Positions 24,196 through 32,387 of a DNA stretch of 64,000 nucleotides are shown one piece after another (position 1 is the stretch's first letter; every line of letters starts with the position of its first letter). The notes under the pieces were generated by a model that saw only the letters and a program-made list of their open reading frames with translations, did no database searches and had not been told where the DNA came from. Position numbers and translations under genes: made by a program. The stretch is taken from positions 3,720,001 through 3,784,000 of the forward strand of contig OZ252296.1 of NCBI GenBank assembly GCA_965250245.1. The letters run 5' to 3'. This stretch comes from JABDIP01 sp965250245. Its GTDB lineage: Bacteria > Pseudomonadota > Alphaproteobacteria > DSM-16000 > Inquilinaceae.

Positions 24196-25974
24196 GTGAC
24201 CTTCACCACCCGGCCTGAGATCAGCGGCACATTCGGCGTCGTTTCAACCACCCATTGGCTGGCATCGGCGGTCGGCATGGCGACGCTGGAACGGGGCGGC
24301 AACGCTTTCGATGCGGCCGTCGCCGCCGGCCTGATGCTGCAGGTCGCCGAGCCGCATCTGAACGGTCCGGGTGGCGATCTTCCCGCGCTGCTCTATCGCG
24401 CCGATGCTGGCGAGGCCAAGGTGCTCTGCGCCCAGGGCGTCGCGCCCTCCGGCGCCACCATCGCCCATTACCGCGCCCAGGGGCTGGAGATCGTGCCGGG
24501 CACCGGCCTGTTGGCCGCCGTCGTGCCGGGCGCCTTCGACGGCTGGATGCTGATGCTGCGTGACCACGGCACCATGACCCTGGCGCAGGTGCTGGAACCG
24601 GCGCTGGGCTATGCCCAGAACGGCGTTCCCCTAGTGCCGCGCATCCGCGACACCATCGCCCAGGTTCGTGAGATGTTCCGGGCGGAATGGCCGAGTTCGG
24701 CGGAGGTTTTCCTGCCCGGCGGCGATGTACCGAAGCCGGGCGCGCTGTTCGCCAACACGGCCCTGGCCGCGACCTGGACGCGGCTGCTGGAAGAGGCGGC
24801 CGCCGGCGGCGCCGACCGCGCGCGTCAGATCGATGCGGCGCGCGACGCCTGGTATCGCGGTTTCGTCGCCGAGGCGATCGACCGATTCTGCCGCACCGAG
24901 GTGATGGATTCCAGCGGCCACCGCAATCGCGGCGTGCTGACCGGCGACGACATGGCCAAATGGCACGCGAGCTACGAGGAGCCGCTCGGCTACGACTTCG
25001 CCGGCCATACGGTCCTGAAATGCGGCCCCTGGTCGCAAGGCCCGGTCTTCCTGCAGCAACTGGCATTGCTGCGCGACCTGGACCTGGCGGCCATGGACCC
25101 TAATGGGCCGGACTTCGTCCACACGGTCACCGAGGCGATCAAGCTCGCCTATGCCGACCGCGAGGCCTATTACGGCGACCCTGACTTCGTCGACGTGCCG
25201 ATGGACCAGCTTCTGTCGGACGACTACACCGCCGCACGGCGCGCGTTGATCGGTGCGGACGCGTCGATGGAGCTGCGCCCGGGCGCCATCGACGGCTTCG
25301 ACACACGGCTGGCCGCCGCCGTGACGGAGGGCGTGTCGGTACCGATGGCCGCCGGCGTCGGCGAGCCAACGGTCGCCAAGTCCGGCGAGACGCGCGGCGA
25401 TACCTGCCATGTCGACGTCATCGACCGGCACGGCAACATGGTCTCCGCCATGCCGAGTGGCGGGTGGCTGCAGAGCTCGCCTGTGGTGCCGGGGCTCGGC
25501 TTCCCGCTACCGACCCGGGCGCAGATGTTCTGGCTGGACGAGGGACTGCCGGCCAGCCTGGAGCCGGGCAAGCGGCCGCGCACCACCCTGTCGCCCTCGC
25601 TGGCGCTGCGCGACGGCCTGCCCTACATGGCCTTCGGCACGCCTGGCGGCGATGGCCAGGACCAGTGGCAGCCGATCTTTTTCCTGCGCCACGTGCTGCA
25701 CGGCATGAACCTGCAGGAGGCGATCGACGCGCCCTCCTTCCACAGCGAGCATTTCCCCAGCTCCTTCTATCCGCGGCAGAGCGCGCCGGGGCGGCTGGTG
25801 GTCGAGGGCCGGTTTCCGGACGCCACGATCGACGGCCTGCGCGCACGCGGCCACGGCGTCGAGGTCGGGCCGGACTGGTCCGAGGGGCGCATGTGCGCCG
25901 CCAGCCAGGATCAGGGGCTTCTGAAGGCCGCCTCCAACGCCCGGGGGATGCAGGGTTACGCGGCGGGTCGATGA
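24196..25974 (+). CDS. Gamma-glutamyltransferase-family protein
   Basis: The 592-residue Ntn-hydrolase-family protein begins at GTG 24196 after AACGGAGGA. It has the large-subunit start STTHWLASAVGMATLERGGN AFDAAVAAG, LNGPGGDLPALLY, and the autoprocessing site Asp402-Thr403 in RGDTCHVDVID, where Thr403 would be the new N-terminal nucleophile. PRTTLSPSLALRDG and AFGTPGGDGQDQWQ form the small-subunit core. No signal peptide is seen, so unlike E. coli Ggt it is probably cytoplasmic, as in the YwrD/cephalosporin acylase-like branch. The substrate could be glutathione or another gamma-glutamyl or acyl amide. Confidence 0.88.
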   Translation: MTFTTRPEISGTFGVVSTTHWLASAVGMATLERGGNAFDAAVAAGLMLQVAEPHLNGPGGDLPALLYRADAGEAKVLCAQGVAPSGATIAHYRAQGLEIVPGTGLLAAVVPGAFDGWMLMLRDHGTMTLAQVLEPALGYAQNGVPLVPRIRDTIAQVREMFRAEWPSSAEVFLPGGDVPKPGALFANTALAATWTRLLEEAAAGGADRARQIDAARDAWYRGFVAEAIDRFCRTEVMDSSGHRNRGVLTGDDMAKWHASYEEPLGYDFAGHTVLKCGPWSQGPVFLQQLALLRDLDLAAMDPNGPDFVHTVTEAIKLAYADREAYYGDPDFVDVPMDQLLSDDYTAARRALIGADASMELRPGAIDGFDTRLAAAVTEGVSVPMAAGVGEPTVAKSGETRGDTCHVDVIDRHGNMVSAMPSGGWLQSSPVVPGLGFPLPTRAQMFWLDEGLPASLEPGKRPRTTLSPSLALRDGLPYMAFGTPGGDGQDQWQPIFFLRHVLHGMNLQEAIDAPSFHSEHFPSSFYPRQSAPGRLVVEGRFPDATIDGLRARGHGVEVGPDWSEGRMCAASQDQGLLKAASNARGMQGYAAGR

Positions 25975-26030
25975 TCCTTGTGCGGGCGCGACAGGATGTT
26001 TCGCATTTGCCAAAAGACTTATGGAATTGT

Positions 26031-26060
26031 TTGCCTTGCGCGCTCGTTCCCTGCTAGGGT
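26031..26060 (+). promoter_or_regulatory. Candidate sigma-70 promoter for an orphan transcript
   Basis: TTGCCT at 26031-26036 and TAGGGT at 26055-26060 are 18 bases apart, fitting a housekeeping promoter of high-GC alphaproteobacteria. It lies 57 bases after the gamma-glutamyltransferase stop and points toward a strong terminator 142 bases on, with no protein gene between. Confidence 0.4.
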
Positions 26061-26065
26061 CCCGC

Positions 26066-26231
26066 CCGTAATAACAAGAAAGCCGCAACGCATCAGCGGC
26101 ACGGCCCAAGTTTAGGGAGGAACTACGCGGTCACGGGAACTACAGTGCACAACGCATGCATTGTTGCTTCTCAACGTAATGTTGCTGAATGCTCCGTGGC
26201 GAGCCCTGACCGAATCGGTCAGGGCTTTTTT
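26066..26231 (+). ncRNA. Candidate small RNA in the 500-base gap before argS
   Basis: The 498-base gap 25975-26472 has no convincing protein gene. Inside it, a promoter-like element is followed by about 165 bases ending in a very strong terminator. The segment can form a GCCGC/GCGGC hairpin (about 26081-26099) and a hairpin around GCATGC with ACAACG/CATTGT arms (about 26149-26165). This layout suggests an independently transcribed small RNA. I could not match it to 6S, SRP, tmRNA or RNase P RNA by eye. The 240 bases after the terminator show nothing I can name. Confidence 0.35.
26202..26231 (+). terminator. Strong intrinsic terminator
   Basis: AGCCCTGACCG and CGGTCAGGGCT form an 11-base perfect stem with a three-base loop, followed at once by six T residues. 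It points along the plus strand. The nearest upstream gene on that strand ends 230 bases before it, so it may terminate a separate small transcript. Confidence 0.85.
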
Positions 26232-26472
26232 GTTTGCCGAGTATCTCAAGTGTGACACTCGTGTTGCAGCCGTGACACGCTTGTGAGCCGATCACGCGCC
26301 CGGTCGGCAGCGCAGTCGGCTGGCACCGCTTGAGTCCGCGCAAACACACGAATGAAGGCGACAATGACCAATGGAACGGCGCTGTGGCCGAATTGGCACA
26401 CCTGTTCCGGCCCATCTCGTTGAATGCGCTTACAGATTCCGTTGCCCGGCCAGACGAGGACGATCGCCGGGA

Positions 26473-28236
26473 CTACATGCGCTCCGGAACTTCAATTCCG
26501 AGTAGTGAGAGCAGCAGTTCCAATTCCCTCAGTGCGAGTCGCGACAGCGCCAGGCGCGAGCCGCGGAGCGCGGTATCGGACTCGCTCAGGATATGGCAGG
26601 CGGCGTAGAAGCGGCTGAACTCCTGGGCCAGCCGGAAGGCGAAATCGCACAGCTCGTTGGGCGCCCGCCGGGCGATTGCGGTCGCCACCGCGTCCGGCAA
26701 CTGGCCGAGCAGCAACAGCAGATCCCGCTCCACATCCGTCGGCGGCACGATCGGCCCAGGAGCCGCGCCCTGGGCCTCCGCCTTGCGCAGCAGAGACTTG
26801 ATCCGCACCGCCGCGTATTGCAGGTACGGGCCGGTGCGCCCCTCGAACCGGGTGAACCGGTCCAGGTCGAAGATGTAGTTCGACAGACGGTGATTGCTCA
26901 GATCGGCGAACTTGATCGCGGCGATGCCGACCATGCGGGCGATCTGCTCCCGCTCCTCCTCCGGATAATCCGCCGCCAGCCCTTCCTCGCGCAGCCGGAT
27001 CATCGCCTGCTCGGTCGCCATGCCGATCAGGTCTTCCAGCCGCATCACGCCGCCGGCCCGGGTCTTGAACGGCTTGCCGTCCGGCCCGTTCATGGTGCCA
27101 AAGCCGATATGCTCAAGCCCGGCCTTGCCGGCCAGCCCCGATCTGCGCGCGCTGCGGAACACCTGTTCGAAATGCAGGCTCTGGCGCTGGTCGACCACGT
27201 ACAGCATCAGCCCCGGATCGTAGACCTGGACCCGGTCCATGATGGTCGCGAGATCGGTGGTGCCGTACATGGCACCCCCATCGGACTTCAGCAGTATCAG
27301 CGGCGGGATCTCGCTCTTGTCGCCCTCCTCGGCGACCGGGATCACCAAGGCGCCGTCGCTTTCCTCCGCGACACCGTCGCCGCGCAGGCGCTCAACCATG
27401 GGCGCAATCAGGTCGTGGACATCCGCCTCGCCCTTCCACAGGTCGAACTGCACCCCCAGCCGGCCGAAATCGGCCCGCATGCCGGCCACCGACACATCCA
27501 TGAAGTGCCGCCACAGCGCCTGATAGCCCGGCCGGTGCCGCTGCAGCTCCGCGGTCGCTTCCCGCGCCGCCTCCAGGCGCTCCGGGTCCGCCTTGCAGTC
27601 GGCGGCGGCCTTCGGATAGAGCGCCTCCAGCTCCTCCATGGTGACCGGCGAGTCGGTCGGGTACGGCCCGTCGAAGCGGTCGTCGAAATAGGGCAGGTCC
27701 GGCTGCCGGATGGCGATCTCGCTGATCAGCATGCCCATGGGCAGGCCCCAATCGCCCATATGCACGTCGCTGATAACCTTGTGGCCGGCGAAGCGGAACA
27801 GCCGCTGCAGGCAGTCGCCGATGATCGTGGCCCGCAGATGCCCTACATGCATCGGCTTGGCGATGTTCGGCCCGCCGAAATCCAGCACCACCGCCTGCGG
27901 CACATCGGCCTCGGCAACGCCCAGCCGGACGTCGGATGCCAGCGTGTCGGTATGCCCGCCGAGATACCCGTCAGTCAGGGTCAGGTTGATGAAACCCGGC
28001 CCGGCCAGCGAAATCTCCGCCAGCGCCGCGTTGCCTTGCAGCTTCTCCACCACCGCCTCGGCCAGCTTGCGCGGCGCCGCCTTGGCGACCTTTGCCGCCG
28101 CCAGCGCGCCATTGCACTGGAATTGCCCAAGGTCAGGCCGGTCGGAGCGCACGACCGCGCCCAGTTCGGCCGGAAGGCCCGCATCGGCGAAGGCGGCAGA
28201 GACGATGTCGCTCAATTGCTGGGTGAGTGACGGCAT
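26473..28236 (-). CDS. argS: Arginyl-tRNA synthetase
   Basis: The 587-residue class I synthetase is of normal length. It has the N-terminal Add-1 domain (LTQQLSDIVSAAFADAGLP), the HIGH-type signature HVGH in GGPNIAKPMHVGHLRATIIG, the ArgS block FKTRAGGVMRLEDLI in place of a strict KMSKS, and a C-terminal anticodon-binding domain with FDLDRFTRFEGRTGPYLQYA. It charges tRNA-Arg. ATG 28236 is chosen to match family length; the frame stays open upstream to 28638 but that extension shows no homology, and the ribosome binding site is weak. No operon partner is seen. Confidence 0.95.
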   Translation of the reverse strand: MPSLTQQLSDIVSAAFADAGLPAELGAVVRSDRPDLGQFQCNGALAAAKVAKAAPRKLAEAVVEKLQGNAALAEISLAGPGFINLTLTDGYLGGHTDTLASDVRLGVAEADVPQAVVLDFGGPNIAKPMHVGHLRATIIGDCLQRLFRFAGHKVISDVHMGDWGLPMGMLISEIAIRQPDLPYFDDRFDGPYPTDSPVTMEELEALYPKAAADCKADPERLEAAREATAELQRHRPGYQALWRHFMDVSVAGMRADFGRLGVQFDLWKGEADVHDLIAPMVERLRGDGVAEESDGALVIPVAEEGDKSEIPPLILLKSDGGAMYGTTDLATIMDRVQVYDPGLMLYVVDQRQSLHFEQVFRSARRSGLAGKAGLEHIGFGTMNGPDGKPFKTRAGGVMRLEDLIGMATEQAMIRLREEGLAADYPEEEREQIARMVGIAAIKFADLSNHRLSNYIFDLDRFTRFEGRTGPYLQYAAVRIKSLLRKAEAQGAAPGPIVPPTDVERDLLLLLGQLPDAVATAIARRAPNELCDFAFRLAQEFSRFYAACHILSESDTALRGSRLALSRLALRELELLLSLLGIEVPERM

Positions 28237-28314
28237 GGGACTTCGGCTCAGTGAGAACAGCGCGGCTTTTCTAGGGGACCACGTGTTGCGGTGCAATGGC
28301 CGGGCGGTTAAACC

Positions 28315-28842
28315 GTGCCGGCTATCGGATACGACCGTGAAGAGATCACTTTGGCGACAAGGCAGCGCCCGGCCCACGGACTCTCGATACGGGCAGTCGA
28401 TATCCAGGGCCGCGGCACGGGACAGACCATGGAACTCGAGGTGGGAGCCAGGGTGCGGGACCTCTGGTGCTTCTCGACGATTCTTGCCTCGAAGTCCGAC
28501 CTTGATGCCTTCGCAAGAGACCTCGACCAGTTTGGGAAGACCCTGACAGGTCAGCCGGAATTTCTGAGCGATGGACTGCGGCCGTGTTTTCGGATGTCGG
28601 TATCGCGCGCCGACGACCTCGGCCACTTGCATGTCCATTTGGAGCTACGCCAAGACGGCGCCCCGCCGGACGACCGTCTGCAATTCAGATTTGGAACCCT
28701 CCCTCAAGCCCTCATCGATTTCGCGAAGGCACTTGCATGGCTGAAGCCAGGCAATGACATCGCCCGTTTGCACTGGCAGCCCTATTGGCGGGGCCAGCTA
28801 CCGAGCCGGGGGCAGACAAAACACCCGAGCAACGAGGCGTAA
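28315..28842 (+). CDS. WapI/Imm-like small protein, possible immunity protein
   Basis: Up to 175 residues are encoded from GTG 28315, with an in-frame ATG at 28429 as the other likely start. The pattern LWCFSTILASKSDLDAFARD, the FRMSVSRADDLGHLHVHLEL strand pair and FRFGTLPQALIDFAKAL are like WapI-family immunity proteins as I remember them, which protect against contact-dependent toxins. No toxin gene is adjacent. It sits alone between argS and the LysR gene, both on the other strand. The reading frame has its own distinct composition and is not an obvious antisense shadow. Confidence 0.45.
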   Translation: MPAIGYDREEITLATRQRPAHGLSIRAVDIQGRGTGQTMELEVGARVRDLWCFSTILASKSDLDAFARDLDQFGKTLTGQPEFLSDGLRPCFRMSVSRADDLGHLHVHLELRQDGAPPDDRLQFRFGTLPQALIDFAKALAWLKPGNDIARLHWQPYWRGQLPSRGQTKHPSNEA

Positions 28843-28862
28843 CCAGCCGGTACTTACTGCTC

Positions 28863-29777
28863 TCAGCGGGCCTGCTCGTCCCAATACGGCTCCGGCCCGA
28901 ACCGGCCCGCCAGGAAGTCGACGAACACCCGGATCTTCGGGCTCAGATGCCGGTTCTGCGGATAGACCGCCGACACAGCCGTTTCCGGCAGTCGGTATTC
29001 GGTCAGCACCGGCACGAGCGTGCCGGCCTCCAGCCCCTTGGCGGCGATGAAGGTCGGCAGCACGGTCAGGCCCAGCCCGGCCGCGGCGATATCACGCATG
29101 ACGTCGCCATTGTTCACCCTCAGGCGCGCGTTGACCCGGACCGGCATCGGCGTGCCGTCGGCAGCGGCGAATTTCCAGAGGTCGCCGGCGGTCGCCAGGC
29201 TGTAGATCAGGCAGTCATGCTCGGCGAGGTCGCGCGGCTCGGCCGGCAGCCCGCGCCGCCGCAGATAGGCGGGTGCGGCGCACAGCACCAGCCGGCTCGG
29301 CGCCAGCTTGCGGGCGATCAGCGAACTGTCGGCCATGGTGCCGATGCGGATCGCCAGATCGTAGCCCTCGTCGATCAGGTCGACGAAGCGGTCGTTCAAG
29401 GTCAGGTCGATCTCGAGCTCCGGATACCGCTTCATGAAGACGGCAATCGCCGGCGCCAGATGCAGGATGCCGAAGGACATCGGCGCGTTCACCCGCAGCA
29501 CGCCGCGCGGCTCCGCCTGCAGCCGGGTGACCGCCAGCTCCGCCTCCTCGACCTCCGCCACGATCCGCGCGCAGCGCTCGTAGAAGGCGGCACCGACCTC
29601 GGTCGGGCTGATCCGGCGGGTCGTGCGGTTCAGCAATCGCGCGCCCAGCCGGTCCTCCAGCCGCGCAATCTGCTTGCTGACCGCCGATTTGGAGATGCCC
29701 AGGCGGCGCGCCGCCTCGGAGAAGCTGTTCGCCTCCACCACCCGGGCGAAGGTGATCATGCCGCTGATGGAATCCAT
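28863..29777 (-). CDS. LysR-family transcriptional regulator (CrgA/DhaR-like branch)
   Basis: The 304-residue protein has an N-terminal winged helix-turn-helix (FARVVEANSFSEAARRLGIS, then KSAVSKQIARLE and LLNRTTRRISPTEVG) and a periplasmic-binding-protein-like effector domain (about 90-295). Its branch often controls quinone or electrophile responses. It is divergent from wrbA with 234 bases between, and a symmetric T-N11-A site lies in that gap, so it is the obvious regulator of the wrbA-GST-pirin unit and probably of itself. The effector is unknown. Confidence 0.92.
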   Translation of the reverse strand: MDSISGMITFARVVEANSFSEAARRLGISKSAVSKQIARLEDRLGARLLNRTTRRISPTEVGAAFYERCARIVAEVEEAELAVTRLQAEPRGVLRVNAPMSFGILHLAPAIAVFMKRYPELEIDLTLNDRFVDLIDEGYDLAIRIGTMADSSLIARKLAPSRLVLCAAPAYLRRRGLPAEPRDLAEHDCLIYSLATAGDLWKFAAADGTPMPVRVNARLRVNNGDVMRDIAAAGLGLTVLPTFIAAKGLEAGTLVPVLTEYRLPETAVSAVYPQNRHLSPKIRVFVDFLAGRFGPEPYWDEQAR

Positions 29778-29890
29778 GAGATCGTTTCCCGCTGACGACT
29801 AGAGCTCGATGCGGCGCGCGCATTGTCAGCGATCTGGAAACGGAAATGCAAGCACAAGGCGAAGGGTTTGGAGCGGACGGCCATTGCCGT

Positions 29891-29908
29891 CGTTTCCCCT
29901 CAGAAACG
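29891..29908. promoter_or_regulatory. Candidate LysR binding box upstream of wrbA
   Basis: CGTTTC and GAAACG form a perfect inverted repeat with a six-base spacer and contain the T-N11-A arrangement of LysR-type sites. The box is centred about 31 bases before the predicted -35 hexamer, near -64 relative to the expected start, where LysR regulators usually bind. GTTTCC/GGAAAC half sites recur at about 29785 and 29836 nearer the regulator gene. Confidence 0.5.
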
Positions 29909-29929
29909 AAGTTGTTCCCGAACCCCGGA

Positions 29930-29957
29930 TTGTGCGGACCGCCCGCGCCCCTAGATT
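29930..29957 (+). promoter_or_regulatory. Candidate sigma-70 promoter of wrbA operon
   Basis: TTGTGC at 29930-29935 and TAGATT at 29952-29957 are separated by 16 bases. Transcription would begin near 29964, leaving a leader of about 48 bases before ATG 30012. Confidence 0.45.
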
Positions 29958-30011
29958 TTCCGGAGACGACGCTGGTGTCGGTCGATGGCGGAATCGGAGG
30001 AAGAGGCAGTC

Positions 30012-30611
30012 ATGGCGAAGGTTCTGGTGGTCTATTACAGCTCCTATGGGCATATCGAGACGATGAGCGAGGCCGTCGCGGAGGGCGCCCGGTCCGCCGG
30101 CGCCGAGGTGACGGTCAAGCGAGTCCCGGAGCTGGTGCCCGAAGAGGTCGCCAAGAATTCCAACTTCAAGCTGGATCAGGCGGCACCCGTCGCCGACCCG
30201 AACGAGCTGGGCGATTACGACGCGATCATCTTCGGAACGCCGACCCGGTTCGGCAACATGGCCGCGCAGATGCGCAATTTCCTCGACCAGACCGGCGGGC
30301 TGTGGATGAAGGGCGGCCTGATCGGCAAGGTCGGCAGCGTGTTCGTCTCGACCGCCACCCAGCATGGCGGCCAGGAAAGCACCATCCTGTCTTTCCACAC
30401 GACCTTGCTGCATCAGGGCATGGTCGTCGTCGGACTGCCCTATTCGGCGCAGGGCCAGATGCGGCTGGATGAGCTGACCGGCGGCTCGCCCTATGGCGCG
30501 ACCACGATCGCCGCCAGCGACGGCTCCCGGCAGCCCAGCGAGAACGAGCTGGAACTTGCCCAATTCCAGGGGCGGCACGTGGCGGAAATCGCCGCCAAGC
30601 TGGCCGGCTAG
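30012..30611 (+). CDS. wrbA: NAD(P)H:quinone oxidoreductase WrbA
   Basis: The 199-residue flavodoxin-like protein begins KVLVVYYSSYGHIETM, the FMN phosphate loop, and contains FGTPTRFGNMAAQMRNFLDQ, STATQHGGQE and LTGGSPYGATTI, all WrbA signatures. It reduces quinones by two electrons, avoiding semiquinone radicals. ATG 30012 is preferred because GGAGGAAGAGG lies just before it. It is the first gene of a three-gene unit with a hydroquinone reductase-like GST and a pirin, divergent from a LysR gene. Confidence 0.95.
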   Translation: MAKVLVVYYSSYGHIETMSEAVAEGARSAGAEVTVKRVPELVPEEVAKNSNFKLDQAAPVADPNELGDYDAIIFGTPTRFGNMAAQMRNFLDQTGGLWMKGGLIGKVGSVFVSTATQHGGQESTILSFHTTLLHQGMVVVGLPYSAQGQMRLDELTGGSPYGATTIAASDGSRQPSENELELAQFQGRHVAEIAAKLAG

Positions 30612-30665
30612 GCCGTAGTATGATCATTCGGCCGGCTACGGCCGACCAGTAGAGAGGAGCCTGAG

Positions 30666-31682
30666 ATGGGCCTGCTCGTTGACGGTGTGTGGCGCGATCA
30701 GTGGTACGACACCAAGAAATCCGGCGGAAAGTTCGTGCGCCAGGACAGCCGGTTCCGCAACTGGCTGACCCCCGATGGCGGGCCGGGGCCGAATGGCGAG
30801 ACCGGGTTCAAGGCCGAAGCCGGCCGTTACCACCTGTACATCTCCCACGCCTGCCCCTGGGCGCACCGGACGATGATCTTCCGCAAGCTGAAGCGGCTGG
30901 AGGACGCGATCTCGGTGTCGGTGGTCGACCACTTCATGGGCGACACGGGCTGGCGTTTCGCCGACGACGTGCCGGGCGCGATCCCGGACACCGTCAACGG
31001 CAAGCAGCATATGCATGAGATCTACACGCTGGCCGATCCCAAATACACCGGACGCGTGACCGTGCCGGTGCTGTGGGACAAGCAGCAGGGCACCATCGTC
31101 AGCAATGAATCCTCCGAGATCATCCGCATGTTCAACACCGCCTTCGACGGGCTGGGCGGCGGCATCGGCGACCCGACGGTGGATTTCTACCCGGCGGCGC
31201 TACGGGGCGAGATCGACGAGATCAATGCGGTCGTCTACGACACGGTGAACAACGGCGTCTACAAATGCGGCTTCGCGACCACCCAGGAGGCCTATGAGGA
31301 GGCCTTCGATGCGCTCTTCCAGACCCTGGACATGCTGGAGGACCGGCTGTCGCGGCAGCGCTACCTGGTCGGCGACCGGCTGACCGAGGCGGATTGGCGC
31401 CTGTTCACGACGCTGGTGCGGTTCGACCCGGTCTATGTCGGGCACTTCAAGTGCAACCTGCGGCGCATTGCCGACTATCCCAACCTGTCGAACTACCTGC
31501 GGGAGCTGTATCAGCACCCGGGCGTCGCCGAGACCGTCAACCTGGAGCACATCAAGAAGCACTACTACGGCAGCCACGAGACGGTGAACCCGACCCGCAT
31601 CGTGCCCATTGGCCCGGAGATCGACTATTCCGCGCCCCATGACCGCGAGCGCTTCGCTGCGGCCACGGGGACGGCGGCATGA
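30666..31682 (+). CDS. Glutathionyl-hydroquinone reductase (Xi-class GST, YqjG/PcpF-like)
   Basis: The 338-residue protein matches Xi-class glutathione transferases: catalytic Cys63 in YISHACPWAHRTMIF, GRVTVPVLWDKQ, the SNESSEIIRMFN block and the C-terminal HFKCNLRRIADYPNLSNYLR segment. These enzymes reduce glutathionyl-hydroquinones, recycling quinone conjugates. ATG 30666 follows AGAGAGGAG. The stop overlaps the pirin start (ATGA at 31679-31682), so the genes are translationally coupled. Its place after wrbA supports a role in quinone detoxification. Confidence 0.92.
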   Translation: MGLLVDGVWRDQWYDTKKSGGKFVRQDSRFRNWLTPDGGPGPNGETGFKAEAGRYHLYISHACPWAHRTMIFRKLKRLEDAISVSVVDHFMGDTGWRFADDVPGAIPDTVNGKQHMHEIYTLADPKYTGRVTVPVLWDKQQGTIVSNESSEIIRMFNTAFDGLGGGIGDPTVDFYPAALRGEIDEINAVVYDTVNNGVYKCGFATTQEAYEEAFDALFQTLDMLEDRLSRQRYLVGDRLTEADWRLFTTLVRFDPVYVGHFKCNLRRIADYPNLSNYLRELYQHPGVAETVNLEHIKKHYYGSHETVNPTRIVPIGPEIDYSAPHDRERFAAATGTAA

Positions 31683-32383
31683 TCGAGGTCATCCCGTTCC
31701 AGAGCCTGGGCCGGGCCGAGCATGGCTGGCTGAGCGCCCGGTTCCACTTCAGTTTCGCGGAGTACCACAACCCGGACCGCATGGGCTTCGGCCCGCTGCT
31801 GGTATGGAACGACGACACGATCCAGCCCAAGGGCGGCTTTCCAATGCATCCCCATCGCGACATGGAAATCATCACCTATGTCCGGACCGGGGCGGTCAGC
31901 CACGAGGACCACCTCGGCAACCGCGGCCGCACCGAGGCCGGCGACGTCCAGGTCATGAGCGCCGGGACGGGCATCCTGCATTCGGAATTCAACCACGAGG
32001 CCGACCCGACGACGCTGTTCCAGATCTGGATCCGGCCCCACACCGCGCGCGTCCCGCCGCGCTGGGAACAGCGCCGGTTCCCGAAGGCCGATCGTGCCGG
32101 CCAGCTCGTTCCGCTGGCATCCGGTCGCGAAGAGGACATCGCCGCCGGCGCCCTGACGATCCATCAGGACGCGACGCTGCTGGGCGCGACGCTGCCGGCC
32201 GGCAGCACCGTCTCCCACGCGCTCGGCGCCGACCGGCGCGGGTATCTGGTGGTGGCCAAGGGCCGGGCGACGGTGAACGGAAAGGAACTGGGGCCGCGCG
32301 ACGGCGCCGCGATCACCGATACGGAGACCGTCGACGTGACCGCGACGGAGGAGACGGAATTCCTGCTCGCCGACCTTCCGTGA
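31679..32383 (+). CDS. Pirin-family protein (YhaK/quercetinase-like bicupin)
   Basis: The 234-residue bicupin has the pirin metal motif MHPHRDMEIITYV, later GTGILHSEFNHE and the EAGDVQVMSAGTG block. His residues in HPHRD and LHSE with a glutamate bind Fe in family members; some bacterial pirins oxidise quercetin, others act as redox sensors. It is the last gene of the wrbA unit and ends 5 bases before the convergent HlyD gene, leaving no space for a separate terminator. Confidence 0.9.
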   Translation: MIEVIPFQSLGRAEHGWLSARFHFSFAEYHNPDRMGFGPLLVWNDDTIQPKGGFPMHPHRDMEIITYVRTGAVSHEDHLGNRGRTEAGDVQVMSAGTGILHSEFNHEADPTTLFQIWIRPHTARVPPRWEQRRFPKADRAGQLVPLASGREEDIAAGALTIHQDATLLGATLPAGSTVSHALGADRRGYLVVAKGRATVNGKELGPRDGAAITDTETVDVTATEETEFLLADLP

Positions 32384-32387
32384 TTGT

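Noticed and set aside
26156..26179. Short peptide MHCCFST followed by a terminator, like a cysteine-sensing leader peptide
   Set aside because: It has no ribosome binding site at the right distance, and no gene on the same strand follows the terminator closely; argS lies on the other strand.
26593..28230. 545-codon plus-strand frame opposite argS
   Set aside because: It is a shadow of argS with Arg/His/Gln-rich low-information sequence and no start signals.
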